Shown here piece by piece: positions 48,906 through 57,789 of a stretch of DNA of 64,000 bases. The position numbers and the translations under genes were made by a program. Numbering within the stretch: position 1 is the first letter of the stretch; each line of letters opens with the position of its first letter. The notes below the pieces were generated by a model. It did no database searches and was not told where the DNA came from. It saw only the letters and a list, made by a program, of their open reading frames with translations. The stretch comes from Archangium violaceum (GTDB lineage: Bacteria > Myxococcota > Myxococcia > Myxococcales > Myxococcaceae), in assembly GCF_016859125.1 (NCBI RefSeq), contig NZ_CP069338.1, positions 12,589,501-12,653,500 of the forward strand, read 5' to 3'.

Positions 48906-50643
48906 CCCACCATATTCGCGACGACTGGCTCAAGACATGCATGAAGGCTGAGGTCGAGCGCGTTGGGTTGAGTTATCGGGCACAAGGCAGAGGAAGCCCG
49001 CCCCGGGGCAGCGGGTAGCAAGCAGGAGGAGATGGAGAGGGGAGTGGGGAGAGTGCGACACGTGAGCTGCAATTGACTCCAGGCAGCTACGTGATTTGCG
49101 CTGTGCTCAGCGAGCCCAGCTTCGTCCACAGCTTCTGCCAGAGGCTGGCCGACTCCCGGCCAATGACCAGCACCACTCTTCTGGCGTGTAACAGCACCCG
49201 CGCGGCTACTTTGAGCACCCGCTCGCGCACACGGAGCAGCCCCAGCCCTCGCCCGTGGCCTGCTCCATCAGCACGCGCGCGGCGTGCACCAGGTTGTAGG
49301 CCAGGGCATTGAGCAACAGGCGTACCTCGTTGTTGGCGAAGGCGTCGATGGACACCGCGCGCTGGACGGGCGGCTGCCCCCGGTACTTGGACTTGGGCCG
49401 TCTGGCCGAGGAGAGCGCCGGGGCCAGCACGTCCATGAGCTCTCCGAAGTGGCCCTCCGCCGTGCCGCGTTGGCGGTAGTGCTCCAGCAGCGCCTGTGCC
49501 GGCATCTGCTCCTTGCTCCAGCTCGTCACCAGCCAGAAGGCGTGCGGGAAGAGCTCGTCCTTCCTCTCCAGCACTACCAACACCACGCGCCGCGCACGGC
49601 TCCAGCCCTGCGCCTGGTACTCCCATTCGTACAGGTGGGTGCCCGGCTCCCCTGCGGCACTCCCGAATTCATGAAGCGCGGCAGCGCCGCCTCCCGCTGC
49701 AACACGCTGGTGTTGCGCACGCGCGCCACGTAGGGCGTGCCTCGCTCCTCCAGCTTCGCCAGCAGCTTCTCCTCGGGAAAGCCCGCGTCGAAGCGCACCG
49801 CCGCCACCTCACACACCTCCTTCTCCACTCGCCCCAGCAACTCGTCGATGAATTCCAGCGCTCCATTGGCGCTGTGCACGTTTCCTCGCGCAACCTCACG
49901 TCCAGCAGGTCTCCCGTCTCGGCCAGACTGGCGACAATCGGGTGGTACATGCGTACTCCGTAGTGCCCGTTGTACGCGCTGCCCTCCTGGTGCCCATGCA
50001 CCTCCACCGGCAACCCGTCCACGTCCACCGTCACCTGCTTGAGCTTCTGGCCCTTGGGCTGCTGCGCCCTCAGCCTCCGCCCCGTCTGCCACACCAGCGC
50101 CTCGTGCAGCACCTTCCGGTTTTCCTCTCGCGCCAACATGGCCGTCAGCCGCGACAAGGTGGGCTGTGAGGCCAACCCCTCCGCTCCCCCCTCTTTCCCC
50201 CTCAGCGGCACGCTGCTCTTGCTGTCCGACACCGCCAACCTCAACGCCGCGTCCCTCCTGAGCGCGTCCGCGTCGTCGTGGTCTCTCCACCCTTGCCCCA
50301 ACAGCAGAAGGTCCGTGCGCACCAACTCCCTCAGCGAGTGGGTTATCCGCTTCTCGTCTCGCGTGTCCGTCAACATCTCCCCCAGCCAGCGCGTCAGCCC
50401 CAACCGCTCGTCCACCTCCCTCAGCAGCACCGCACCTGCCTCCGACGTCAACCGCTCCGCCCTCGCCTCCAGCTTCACGGAGCCGTTGAACTCCAGCCCG
50501 AAGTCGTTGAGGATTTCACCCATGACGCGCCTCCTGCCTTGTGGTGGTGGATGTCTGAACAACACCCCTCTACCACTCGGGAGGTCAGGCGCGTCACCCT
50601 CCTTTTCCGGTCATCCTCCTGCACCTCTCGTGAATAAGGCGGG
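48906..50643 (-). mobile_element. IS1380-family element nested in IS66, TSD CTCAG
   Basis: 1738 bp. Ends are CCCACCATATTCGCGA and the complement of TCGTGAATAAGGCGGG, imperfect inverted repeats. CTCAG flanks at 48901-48905 and 50644-50648. Size and transposase fit IS1380. Since it lies inside IS66, it inserted later. Confidence 0.9.
49087..50523 (-). pseudogene. IS1380 transposase with several frameshifts
   Basis: Pieces in different frames follow the family order: MGEILNDFGLEFNGSVKLEA, SEAGAVLLREVDERLGLTRW, LVRTDLLLLGQGWRDHDDAD, VDVDGLPVEVHGHQEGSAYN, NGALEFIDELLGRVEKEV, then AFWLVTSWSKEQMPAQALLE, YRQRGTAEGHFGELMDVLAP and finally RVRERVLKVAARVLLHARR. Shifts lie near 49880, 49655 and 49250. 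The copy is inactive unless the shifts are sequencing errors. Confidence 0.85.
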
Positions 50644-51616
50644 CTCAGGCTTCCTCACCACTGACAGGTGGAGCGCCTACGAGTGGGTGGACGCGGGGCT
50701 GCGGCAGCTGTGTTGGGCCCACCTCACCCGCGACTTTCAGGGCTTCATCGACAGGGGAGGAAGGGGCGGGAAGATAGGCCGAGAGCTCATGCGCGAGCGC
50801 AACCGCTTCTTCAAGTGGTACCACCGCGTGCGCGACGGCACCCTGGCACGCGAGGATTTCGAAAAGCGCATGCGCGGTGTGGAACGCAGAGTCGGCCAAC
50901 TGCTGCGCAAGGCAGCGCGGCGGGCGGAGAAGAAGACGGCCGGCATGGCCCGGGAAATCCTGAAGTGGGAGAAGTGCCTCTGGACGTTTGTCGATGTGCC
51001 TGGCCTGGAGCCCACCAACAACTTCGGCGAGCGCTGCATCCGGCACGCCGTCATGTACAGGAAGACGTCCTTCGGCACGCAGAGTGAGGAGGGCAGCCGT
51101 TTCGTGGAGCGCATCTTCACCGCCACCACCACCCTCAAGCTGCAGGGCCGTGACGTGCTCTCATTCCTGACCGATACCCTCGCCGCACACCGCCGCGGCC
51201 TGCGCGGGCCTTCTCTCCTCCCCTCCGCCCCCGTACCTCAGCTCGCTCTCACCGCCTGAGTTGGTGAACGGTTACGCTCCAGGAACTCCGACAGAAGCAC
51301 CCCAACTGCCCCAACGTGCACAACCCTCCGGACCAGGGGTGTGGGGTTCATTTCAAGGTTCCCTATGCAGGACTGGCGGGCAACGCAAAGAGCTCTCAAA
51401 ACTGGTCAGCTGTGCGAGACAGATCACTCAACGAGTGGAGAAACAAGGGACACAGCATTCCAAAAAACGACAAGGTAAACCACAAGACTCCGGCTGACGC
51501 CGGGGGCTGCCCCTTCTCCTTGCAGAACCTTGTCCCCACCGCAGTTCTCCAGGGTGAGTGTCTGGAAATCGAAGACACTCAGACTCGAATTCAGAACATG
51601 CTTCCGCCAAAAAACG

Positions 51617-52549
51617 ATGAACGAGCCAAGGTTTTTGGGTGAAGCCATGCGGCCTGCCTACCTTCGCGAGACTTTTCTTGTTTCGGGGGACACATTCCAT
51701 TTCTCCTCCCCTCCCCCTCCCGATGTTGCAGAACTGCGCCATCTCGCCAGTGATGAGCCCTGGCGCGTCCTCTCGTGCGTCCTCGCTAACCTCCAGCAAG
51801 GCAGGTTCGATGTTTCACGAAGGCTTGTTGGCCTGATGCATGAGACAAATGACGCAGTGATATGGAATGCCTGTGCCCATCTGCTGTCTTTTGCGGCCCC
51901 TTACTCCGTCATTCGTGAGCTCGAAGCCGTTTCCGAGAAGCTGCTTGAGTCAGACCGGCACAGCCCATATACTCGGCAGTACTTCTGTGTAATTCTGTCG
52001 CATTCGGCTGGTGTTTGGGGTGTGCCCCATCTGATTCGCCATTACAGGGGGTTGAAGAATCGCGAGGTTGAGAATGACGTCGAATACAATCTCTCGCAGG
52101 TGCTGGAGACTGAGCCAGGACCTATCCTCAGTGGGCCGCAAGTGCTGTGGGAATCCAACGGGTTGCCTCCCCCTTTCGAGGAATCCACCCCCGTCTTCCT
52201 GGTAGATGATTATCTGAGTCTGATAGGGGAGACCTTTCAGAGACTGGTTTCCAGCGAGAGACTCTACGAGCAAGAGGCGCTCGTCGAAGGGGAGCGATTG
52301 AATATCCGAAACGTTGCCCGGCGCCTCCTGTCTCGGGTGCAGACCGGCACGCATCCGGACCGGATTGAGATGGGAAGGATGCTCCTTGAGGCGACCACCG
52401 GACTGAATTGCCGCGCGTTCTTCGACGATTCCGGCAGGCTGAAAAACCTCACTGCGGCGGCTATCGTCGAGGAGTTTTTAGAACGGGGAGACGCCGACAG
52501 GTACCAGCCAGGCGTTCGCTACTTCTTCGGCCATCGAATTCCAGACTGA
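51617..52549 (+). CDS. Imm47-like immunity protein
   Basis: A 310-residue protein; ATG 51617 lies inside the end of the effector gene (overlap of 26 bases). It is a helical protein with HEAT-like spacing (LRHLASDEPWRVLSCVLANL, then NACAHLLSFAAPYSVI) and ends in YFFGHRIPD. The YF.GH(K/R)I ending and the AAPYS segment resemble the Imm47 family as I recall it. It is the expected antidote of the DUF4150 effector and is intact although the effector is broken. Confidence 0.68.
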   Translation: MNEPRFLGEAMRPAYLRETFLVSGDTFHFSSPPPPDVAELRHLASDEPWRVLSCVLANLQQGRFDVSRRLVGLMHETNDAVIWNACAHLLSFAAPYSVIRELEAVSEKLLESDRHSPYTRQYFCVILSHSAGVWGVPHLIRHYRGLKNREVENDVEYNLSQVLETEPGPILSGPQVLWESNGLPPPFEESTPVFLVDDYLSLIGETFQRLVSSERLYEQEALVEGERLNIRNVARRLLSRVQTGTHPDRIEMGRMLLEATTGLNCRAFFDDSGRLKNLTAAAIVEEFLERGDADRYQPGVRYFFGHRIPD

Positions 52550-52687
52550 ATGCGCCTGAGTGCAAGCGCCGCACGGAAAGACATCCCGACATCGACTTCC
52601 GGAAGCGCGAAACCTTCGCGTACGCATGCGAGGCCCGCAGTCGCATCCTCAAGGCCGGCGTCAGCACGCGGGAGCGCCTGGCCCCCC

Positions 52688-52799
52688 GCCGAGGAGTACG
52701 CGGCCCTGCGCGGCACCATCCGACGAGCGCGTGTCGGTGGACGACGTGGCGGAGCTCGTCCGAGACTCCGAGGCGGCGAGGAATGGGTGGAAGTCGTGA
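52688..52799 (+). repeat. Gene remnant, copy 1 of 3
   Basis: Encodes AEEYA... then SDERVSVDDVAELVRDSEA and ARNGWK, with a frame shift in the middle. It is similar to stretches at 53755 and 55096. It looks like the 3' tip of a paralogous gene repeated before each immunity-type gene. The surrounding 52550-53002 holds no other gene. Confidence 0.7.
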
Positions 52800-53002
52800 G
52801 GGCTCACGGTGCGCATGCCCCGAGGAAGCATCGAGCACCCGTTGTGCGAGCAACCCACCTGCCCTTCAAAAGGGCGTCGCATAGGCACTCGGAGTCACGA
52901 CGGAGTCTTGAGCTCCCGGGCAGTGCTCAGTGCGGAGGCCACACCGGGCCAGTCTTCCTGCCACGAACCGCGAGAAGCATTGTGGCGAGTTCGGAGGGCA
53001 CG

Positions 53003-53728
53003 ATGCAGGCATTCGTCGATTTTGTACAAAAATACCGCCCTGGATTCTCCGATGAAATTCTTCCTGCGGATGAATACGACATAAGAGTCCTGGAGAGGCG
53101 CGCTGGCCCTCTTCCTGGTTTCTACCGTCGCTTCTTGGAGAAAATGGGAGCAAATATGGGTGGCCTTGAGCTTGCCGACGCCTCCCTTTCCATTGACGGA
53201 GCACTCGGCGCCTACACCTTGGCTTGGCTTCAAGGTGGCCGGTACATCTTTTTTGCAGGAGACAATGGAGTTACTGGATGGCACTGGTTCCTTGATCGGG
53301 CAAGTCCCCATGGAGCCGATGATTGCTTGGTCGTAAATAGGCTGCTGGAAGAAAACTACCCTCCCCAGGGCAGCCACCCGATGTACGTGGGTCTGGAGGA
53401 ATTCCTCTACTACGAGGCCTTCAAGGAGGTCCGAATGTCGCAACTGCCCTTCCGACGGAAATTCTCCACGCCTGAGGATGTCAAGGCCGCAGCTGGCTAC
53501 CGCTCGGATTCAGTGACTGCGCTGGCCGAGGAGAAAGGCTTCAAGCGAATTCCCCCCGCTGAGCACTGCGCGCTTTTCGAGCGAGGAGACGCCGCGATTT
53601 CACTCTACCGGCACCCAACACAGCCCACCTTCTCCTTCGTGGTTGGCTGCGAGGACGCAGCGGAGGCGGAGCGGCTAGCACGGGATTTCGAGATGAAAAC
53701 GGGACTGAAGGGCATCGTCACGAGGTAG
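53003..53728 (+). CDS. SMI1/KNR4-like immunity protein
   Basis: A 241-residue protein from ATG 53003. Pattern: an N-terminal helix (MQAFVDFVQKYRPGF), then RRAGPLPGFYRRFLEKMGA, the usual (L)P..Y..FL...G SUKH core, then GWHWFLDR and YYEAFKEVR helices. A second module from about residue 150 (EEKGFKRIPPAEHCALFERG) looks like an appended alpha/beta domain. SUKH proteins are typical immunity proteins of T6SS/polymorphic toxins. No partner toxin lies directly upstream, so it is an orphan immunity gene. Confidence 0.75.
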   Translation: MQAFVDFVQKYRPGFSDEILPADEYDIRVLERRAGPLPGFYRRFLEKMGANMGGLELADASLSIDGALGAYTLAWLQGGRYIFFAGDNGVTGWHWFLDRASPHGADDCLVVNRLLEENYPPQGSHPMYVGLEEFLYYEAFKEVRMSQLPFRRKFSTPEDVKAAAGYRSDSVTALAEEKGFKRIPPAEHCALFERGDAAISLYRHPTQPTFSFVVGCEDAAEAERLARDFEMKTGLKGIVTR

Positions 53729-53754
53729 GCGTTGTCATTATGCCTTCCCACCGG

Positions 53755-53890
53755 CAAGGAGTACGCGGCCTGCGCTGCGCCGGCCGACGAGCGTGTGTCG
53801 GTGGCCGAGGTGGTGGAGCTTGTCCGCGAGGCCGCGGCGGCGAGGAATGGGTGGAAGCGCATTCTTGCGCGGTATGCCCCAGCTTTTCGG
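53755..53890 (+). repeat. Gene remnant, copy 2 of 3
   Basis: Encodes KEYAACAAPADERVSVAEVV and AAAARNGWKRILARYAP in one frame. It is closely similar to copy 3 (55096). It has no clear start of its own; the frame ends at about 54028 in unrelated sequence. Confidence 0.7.
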
Positions 53891-54092
53891 GACGCGACTG
53901 GAAGCGTCCATGCGCCGCTGCATCATAGAGGAGAGGCGGCGAGCCTTCGTTGCCATGCGACGCAAGTCGGAGGAGACTGTGCCTTCCCGCCTGGCGTGTC
54001 AGGACACGCTTTTCATGGCCCGGTGTGACCTTGAGGTGCAGAAGTGCGGATGACCTGGTCAAAGCTTCTTGAGGCCCCCCCCTCCTTTGACG

Positions 54093-54851
54093 ATGCCCGG
54101 CTTGCTCGCGTTCATGGAACGATGGAAGCCCGGTAGCACCCAGGGCTTCGTGCCGGCCACGGCCGACCAGATTGCCGCCCTGGCCAAGCCACATGGAGGG
54201 CTCAACGCGCTGCCTCGCGTATATCGTGAGTTCCTAGAGACGATGGGTGCGTCGACTGGCAGCCTGCGGTTGACGTTCGGCACGACCTCAATCTCAGCGC
54301 TTCTAGAGGACCGCGAGGATACTCAACGAGAGCGGCCGGACCCTCGCCGGTACCTCAAGATTGCTATCGGCGAGGACCTACCCGAGGATCGCTACCCAGA
54401 CGAATTCCTCGAACTCGCTCATCCGACATCCGACAGGTGGGATGCGGCCATCTGCCGCATTCATGAAGACGCTCTAGTTCGCGGCGAGAATACGCCCAAG
54501 CGACCCTTTCAGACGTTCTCCGACTGGCTACGCGCGATAGCTGTGTCCAGAGTTGCCTTTGAGGCCGATCCACAGAATCAAACACAGTCCTACGGCCTTG
54601 GAGAGAAACCTGAGGCTGTCGCCAGGGCGTACGAGTTCTTTGCTCGTTTGGGATTCTCTTTCACCGAACTTGGAGCCTCGCCGTCTGTTATTCCTCTGGA
54701 GCATCGGGATTGCGGCGCAATTGTCCTACTCAGCGCGCCTTCGTCATGGCTCCCAAGCACTGGTGTCGAGTTGCGCGCGCGTGACAAGACACAGCAACGG
54801 ATTCTGGAGGAAGTCATCAGCGACCACAAGGCGGAGTTGAGCGGTGGATGA
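54093..54851 (+). CDS. Second SMI1/KNR4-like immunity protein
   Basis: A 252-residue protein from ATG 54093. The SUKH pattern is PATADQIAALAKPHGGLNAL, then LPRVYREFLETMGAS, followed by a beta region and a FSDWLRAIAVSRVAFEA helix. Residues 175-245 form an extra alpha/beta module (EFFARLGFSFTELG, then DCGAIVLLSAPS), comparable to the second half of the neighbouring SUKH protein, so the pair share one architecture. It is an orphan immunity gene. Confidence 0.72.
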   Translation: MPGLLAFMERWKPGSTQGFVPATADQIAALAKPHGGLNALPRVYREFLETMGASTGSLRLTFGTTSISALLEDREDTQRERPDPRRYLKIAIGEDLPEDRYPDEFLELAHPTSDRWDAAICRIHEDALVRGENTPKRPFQTFSDWLRAIAVSRVAFEADPQNQTQSYGLGEKPEAVARAYEFFARLGFSFTELGASPSVIPLEHRDCGAIVLLSAPSSWLPSTGVELRARDKTQQRILEEVISDHKAELSGG

Positions 54852-55095
54852 CGAGGTTCGCTACGCCTAAAGTCTGGCGAAGTCAACGCCAAGTCGCTGC
54901 GGAGGAGGCGGCGGCGGCGCGGCCCTGGGACAGCCAGAGGCCGCTGCTTGATTCCTCCTCCCGTCGCGACTGGCAAAGCGTTGACGAGGTCGAGAGCCGA
55001 AGCGAGGGTGGGGAGCGGCGCCTGACACAGGCCGCCCGAACTGCGCGGCCGGCCGGCGGAGAGGCCGGCCACAGCACCCGGGAGTGCTTGGCCCT

Positions 55096-55235
55096 CGCCG
55101 AGGAGTATGCGGCCTGCGCGGCACCGTCCGACGAGCGCCCGTCGGTGGCCGAGGCGGCGGAACTCATCCGCAAGGCCGCGGCGGCGAGGAGTGGGTGGAA
55201 AGGCATTCTCGCGCGGTGTGCCCCAGTCGCACGGG
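55096..55235 (+). repeat. Gene remnant, copy 3 of 3
   Basis: Encodes AEEYAACAAPSDERPSVAEA, then LIRKAAAARSGWKGILAR. The open frame runs from 54848, but the part before this block is low-complexity. The surrounding 54852-55435 holds no other gene. Confidence 0.7.
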
Positions 55236-55435
55236 ATGTGACGCGTGTCGCAGCAGAAGGAGGCCTTTCCATTGGCCGGTGAGGAGCTGTCGCGTCTTTC
55301 GTGTGAATCCCCGCTCCTCCGCGTCGACTGCGCGTCTGGCCTGAGGAGTGGTAATCCTCCTCGGCGGTTGTTACGCCAATGCGCTGGGCCTGCTCACCGC
55401 GCAGCCGACAGCGCGTGAAGGGCAGCGCTTCACAC

Positions 55436-56122
55436 ATGAAGAGACTTCTTCGTCGTCGCGTTTCGCAGTCATTTCCGAAAACGCAACAGGGCATTCCCGG
55501 CCAAGCATCTCTGGCGCCGTCCATCGAGGCAGCACTTCGCACGGCGATTCGCCGGGAGGCCCCGGGCCCCGTGGCCTCGCTCGCAGCGGCCCTGAGCCGC
55601 CTGGCGAACCGGCTTGCCCGAGAGCCGAAGCAGGCCCAGCCGGCGCGCACAGGCCGCGACACGGGGCCAGCAGTGGCGGCCGAGCCCGTCCCGCCCCCTG
55701 TGGAGGCCGCCCCGCCCGCCGCTGCGGCTCCCGCCCCCACGGCCCGGGCCTGCGCCGTCATCGGCTGCAGGCGGCCTCACCGCAGCCAGGGCTACTGCGC
55801 GGCCCACTACCAGAAGCGGCGCCTCATGGTGGCCACCGGCCGCCTCCACACGGCCTGGGTGGAAGGCGCGGCACCCCACAGCATCCCCGACGTCATCCTC
55901 ACGCGCGGGCGCCGGCCGAAGGCCGAGGCTACGCAGCCTTCGGCAACGGCGCCCTCCCCCGCCCCAACGCCGAAGGTGTGGGTGCGGAAGAAGGGGCAAG
56001 GCGTGCTGCCTCTCGGCGCCGCGTTGGAAACCGCCGGCGTGGCCGTGGGCGCCCGCCAATCCCGCGAGAGCCCGGCAATGCCTCGGCGACACGCGTCCAG
56101 CCCAAGAGAGCGAGGAGTCTGA
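55436..56122 (+). CDS. Protein with CxxxxC...HY zinc motif
   Basis: A 228-residue protein from ATG 55436 (MKRLLRRRVSQSF). An Ala/Pro-rich disordered middle is followed by a compact zinc-binding motif, CAVIGCRRPHRSQGYCAAHY, at residues about 104-123, similar to the Cys-His motif found in several myxobacterial vegetative or cell-wall annotated proteins. A basic tail follows. The function is unknown; nucleic-acid binding is a reasonable guess. Confidence 0.55.
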   Translation: MKRLLRRRVSQSFPKTQQGIPGQASLAPSIEAALRTAIRREAPGPVASLAAALSRLANRLAREPKQAQPARTGRDTGPAVAAEPVPPPVEAAPPAAAAPAPTARACAVIGCRRPHRSQGYCAAHYQKRRLMVATGRLHTAWVEGAAPHSIPDVILTRGRRPKAEATQPSATAPSPAPTPKVWVRKKGQGVLPLGAALETAGVAVGARQSRESPAMPRRHASSPRERGV

Positions 56123-56249
56123 AATGACGGACATGCCAGCCGCCAACGAAGCGCCTCATCAGCGTTCTCGACATGTCACGTGGGGCACCCGCAGAACGCA
56201 CCTCCCAGGGATGACGAATCGCGAGCGAGTGTGCTAGGCCGACAGGCAT

Positions 56250-57161
56250 ATGACACACGACGAAGCCCACAAGGCCTACCATCAAGCACTGGAACTTCGA
56301 AGGCAGGGACGGCTCGAGGAAGCTCTGGAATTGCTCCAACGCGCAGCTCCCGCGCTCTATGGCGACCCACGCGTGCCATACCATCTGGGCTTGACACTCC
56401 ACGGCCTGGGACGCATCGACGAGGCCATGGATTCCTACCGGCGAGCGCTCGAAGTCGATCCGGACTACGCTTTTGCCTTGGGAAACCTGGGGGTCCTGCA
56501 TTTGAAACGCAAGGAATACCAGGAGGCGCGTGAGCGCTTCGCACACGTATTGCGCCTCCGTCCTGATGATGCATTTCCTCACGGCAATATGGCCCTTGCC
56601 CTGGCGGGCCTCGGCCGCGTCCACGAAGCACTTGAATACTTTGAGCGAGCCACTGCGCTTGACGACCGCAACGCCAGCATCTTGACGGAGTACGGCCGCG
56701 CGCTGCTAGGTGCAGGAAGGCCCGCTGATGCCCTGGGTCGCTTCCAAAGTGCGGTGGAGCTGGAGCCGACGTCCGTCGAGGCACTCACGGGCATGGGCTA
56801 TGTGTATGAAATAATGGGACAGCCCAAGAAGGCTGTGCCCTGGCTCGAACGAGCGCTCGTGCAGCAGCCGGACTATCGCCCCGCGGTGCAGACCATGGGA
56901 TGCGCCCTCTTGCACCTGGGACGGGCCTCAGAGGCCATTTCCTGGTTTGACCAGTGCATCGCGCTCGCGCCCAAGGACTTCGAGGGCTATTATAACCGCG
57001 CATGCGCGCACGCAACACTTGCGAATTTCCAGGGCGCGCGGGCGGACCTTGAGCGAGTCATCCACCTTGCTCCTTCGGATGTCCGGAAGCACTTGAAGTC
57101 CGACAAGGACTTCTCTCCGTTCCACAAGGAGCCCTGGTTCATTGCGCTCACGTCTGAATGA
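56250..57161 (+). CDS. Tetratricopeptide repeat protein
   Basis: A 303-residue protein composed of about eight TPRs of 34 residues. Examples are RVPYHLGLTLHGLGRIDEAM, AFALGNLGVLHLKRKEYQEA and ASILTEYGRALLGAGRPADA. No signal peptide or extra domain is seen; the last 40 residues (VRKHLKSDKDFSPFHKEPWF) form a cap. It probably acts as a protein-interaction scaffold. It is not clearly part of an operon. Confidence 0.9.
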   Translation: MTHDEAHKAYHQALELRRQGRLEEALELLQRAAPALYGDPRVPYHLGLTLHGLGRIDEAMDSYRRALEVDPDYAFALGNLGVLHLKRKEYQEARERFAHVLRLRPDDAFPHGNMALALAGLGRVHEALEYFERATALDDRNASILTEYGRALLGAGRPADALGRFQSAVELEPTSVEALTGMGYVYEIMGQPKKAVPWLERALVQQPDYRPAVQTMGCALLHLGRASEAISWFDQCIALAPKDFEGYYNRACAHATLANFQGARADLERVIHLAPSDVRKHLKSDKDFSPFHKEPWFIALTSE

Positions 57162-57277
57162 AAGGAGTTAAGACTGGGCCATGGGCGGCCTGATGTGCGC
57201 GTCAAGGCTGCTTCAATACGGGTGTCATTGGCGGGTGAGCGACGAACATAATGGGCCCGAAAATGGGAGCAGAGCAC

Positions 57278-57724
57278 TCATTCGAATGTCTCAATCGGCG
57301 TGAGCGCCTGTGGAGCCGCCGTATCCGCCGGGGGCCAGTCAAAGCCTGCGTCCGCGGCGCCGCTGCTGGCAGTGGCAGTCTTCTCTGGTCGCTTTCGCGC
57401 CGACATCGTCCCCTTTCGTTTCGTGGGCGCAGTCTTCTTCGCTGGAGGAGCCGGGGCTCTGGGGACCTCCGTGACGACCGGCGCCTGTGACGGTGGAGGT
57501 GCCGCTACAGGCATCTCGAAGCTCTTTCGAGCCAGAGCGCCCGCGCCTGCAACGACAAGGACCAGCATGCTGACGCCGCCGAGCAGGAGTACCTTCCATT
57601 TTCGGCGAAGCCATGCCGCCTTCTGAGGCGCCTTGGGCATTGCCGCCTCCGGTACCGCAGGAGCCTGGACGGGCGCCCGGCTTTCCTGGACCCGCGCTTC
57701 GGTGCGAAGCCGTGCCTGCTCCAT
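57278..57724 (-). CDS. Single-pass membrane protein, 5' end cut by ISAzo13
   Basis: A 148-residue reading from ATG 57724. A transmembrane helix lies at residues 45-66 (KVLLLGGVSMLVLVVAGAGA) after a basic segment, then a Pro/Ala/Lys-rich tail. In frame upstream there is further protein-like sequence (GELFQKLNRERHEQLRREAA) up to the ISAzo13 end at 57790, so the natural start was probably upstream. The layout, with a cytoplasmic charged N-terminus, one helix and a Pro-rich outside, is common in kinase-linked or TonB-like linkers; no catalytic part remains. Confidence 0.6.
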   Translation of the reverse strand: MEQARLRTEARVQESRAPVQAPAVPEAAMPKAPQKAAWLRRKWKVLLLGGVSMLVLVVAGAGALARKSFEMPVAAPPPSQAPVVTEVPRAPAPPAKKTAPTKRKGTMSARKRPEKTATASSGAADAGFDWPPADTAAPQALTPIETFE

Positions 57725-57789
57725 TGCCGCGGCCTCACGGCGAAGTTGCTCGTGCCGCTCTCGGTTCAGCTTTTGGAACAGCTCTCCTA

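Larger units (their letters stand above)
48035..51259 (+). pseudogene. IS66 transposase interrupted by IS1380
   Basis: Parts are 48035-48905 and 50649-51259; removing the IS1380 gives an uninterrupted 493-residue TnpC-like protein. The N-terminus has a coiled coil (two tandem AKLREEN units), a leucine-zipper-like region and a zinc ribbon (ECRGCKRRL...CPDCG). The catalytic region starts at NADETGF and continues across the joint as LLGADF-SGFLTTDRWSAYEW, then CWAHLTRDFQG and the final NNFGERCIRHAVMYRK with the Glu. Both halves look undamaged otherwise. Confidence 0.9.
47933..51275 (+). mobile_element. IS66-family element (single-gene type), TSD GCTCCAGG
   Basis: Ends are perfect 13-bp inverted repeats, GTAACCGTTCACC at 47933 and GGTGAACGGTTAC ending at 51275. 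The 8-bp repeat GCTCCAGG at 47925-47932 and 51276-51283 is the IS66 hallmark. Without the nested IS1380 it is about 1.6 kb, with only the tnpC-like gene, as in the ISBst12 subgroup. Confidence 0.93.
47191..51642 (+). pseudogene. DUF4150 (PAAR-like) T6SS effector split by IS66
   Basis: The first part runs 47191-47932 and the second 51284-51642. Removing the IS66 and one 8-bp target copy (GCTCCAGG) joins them in frame through GAA, giving a 366-residue protein. Residues 5-130 are DUF4150 (VCMSPPPPPAGPVPVPYPNT, then SRDMKQGSKRVTINGKPVML), a tip that binds VgrG. After a CPCC knuckle and a helical linker the C-terminus carries NHKTPADAGGCPFSLQNL and a later QGECLEIED, resembling GHH/HNH-like nuclease tips. 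The interrupted gene cannot make the toxin domain. Confidence 0.88.
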
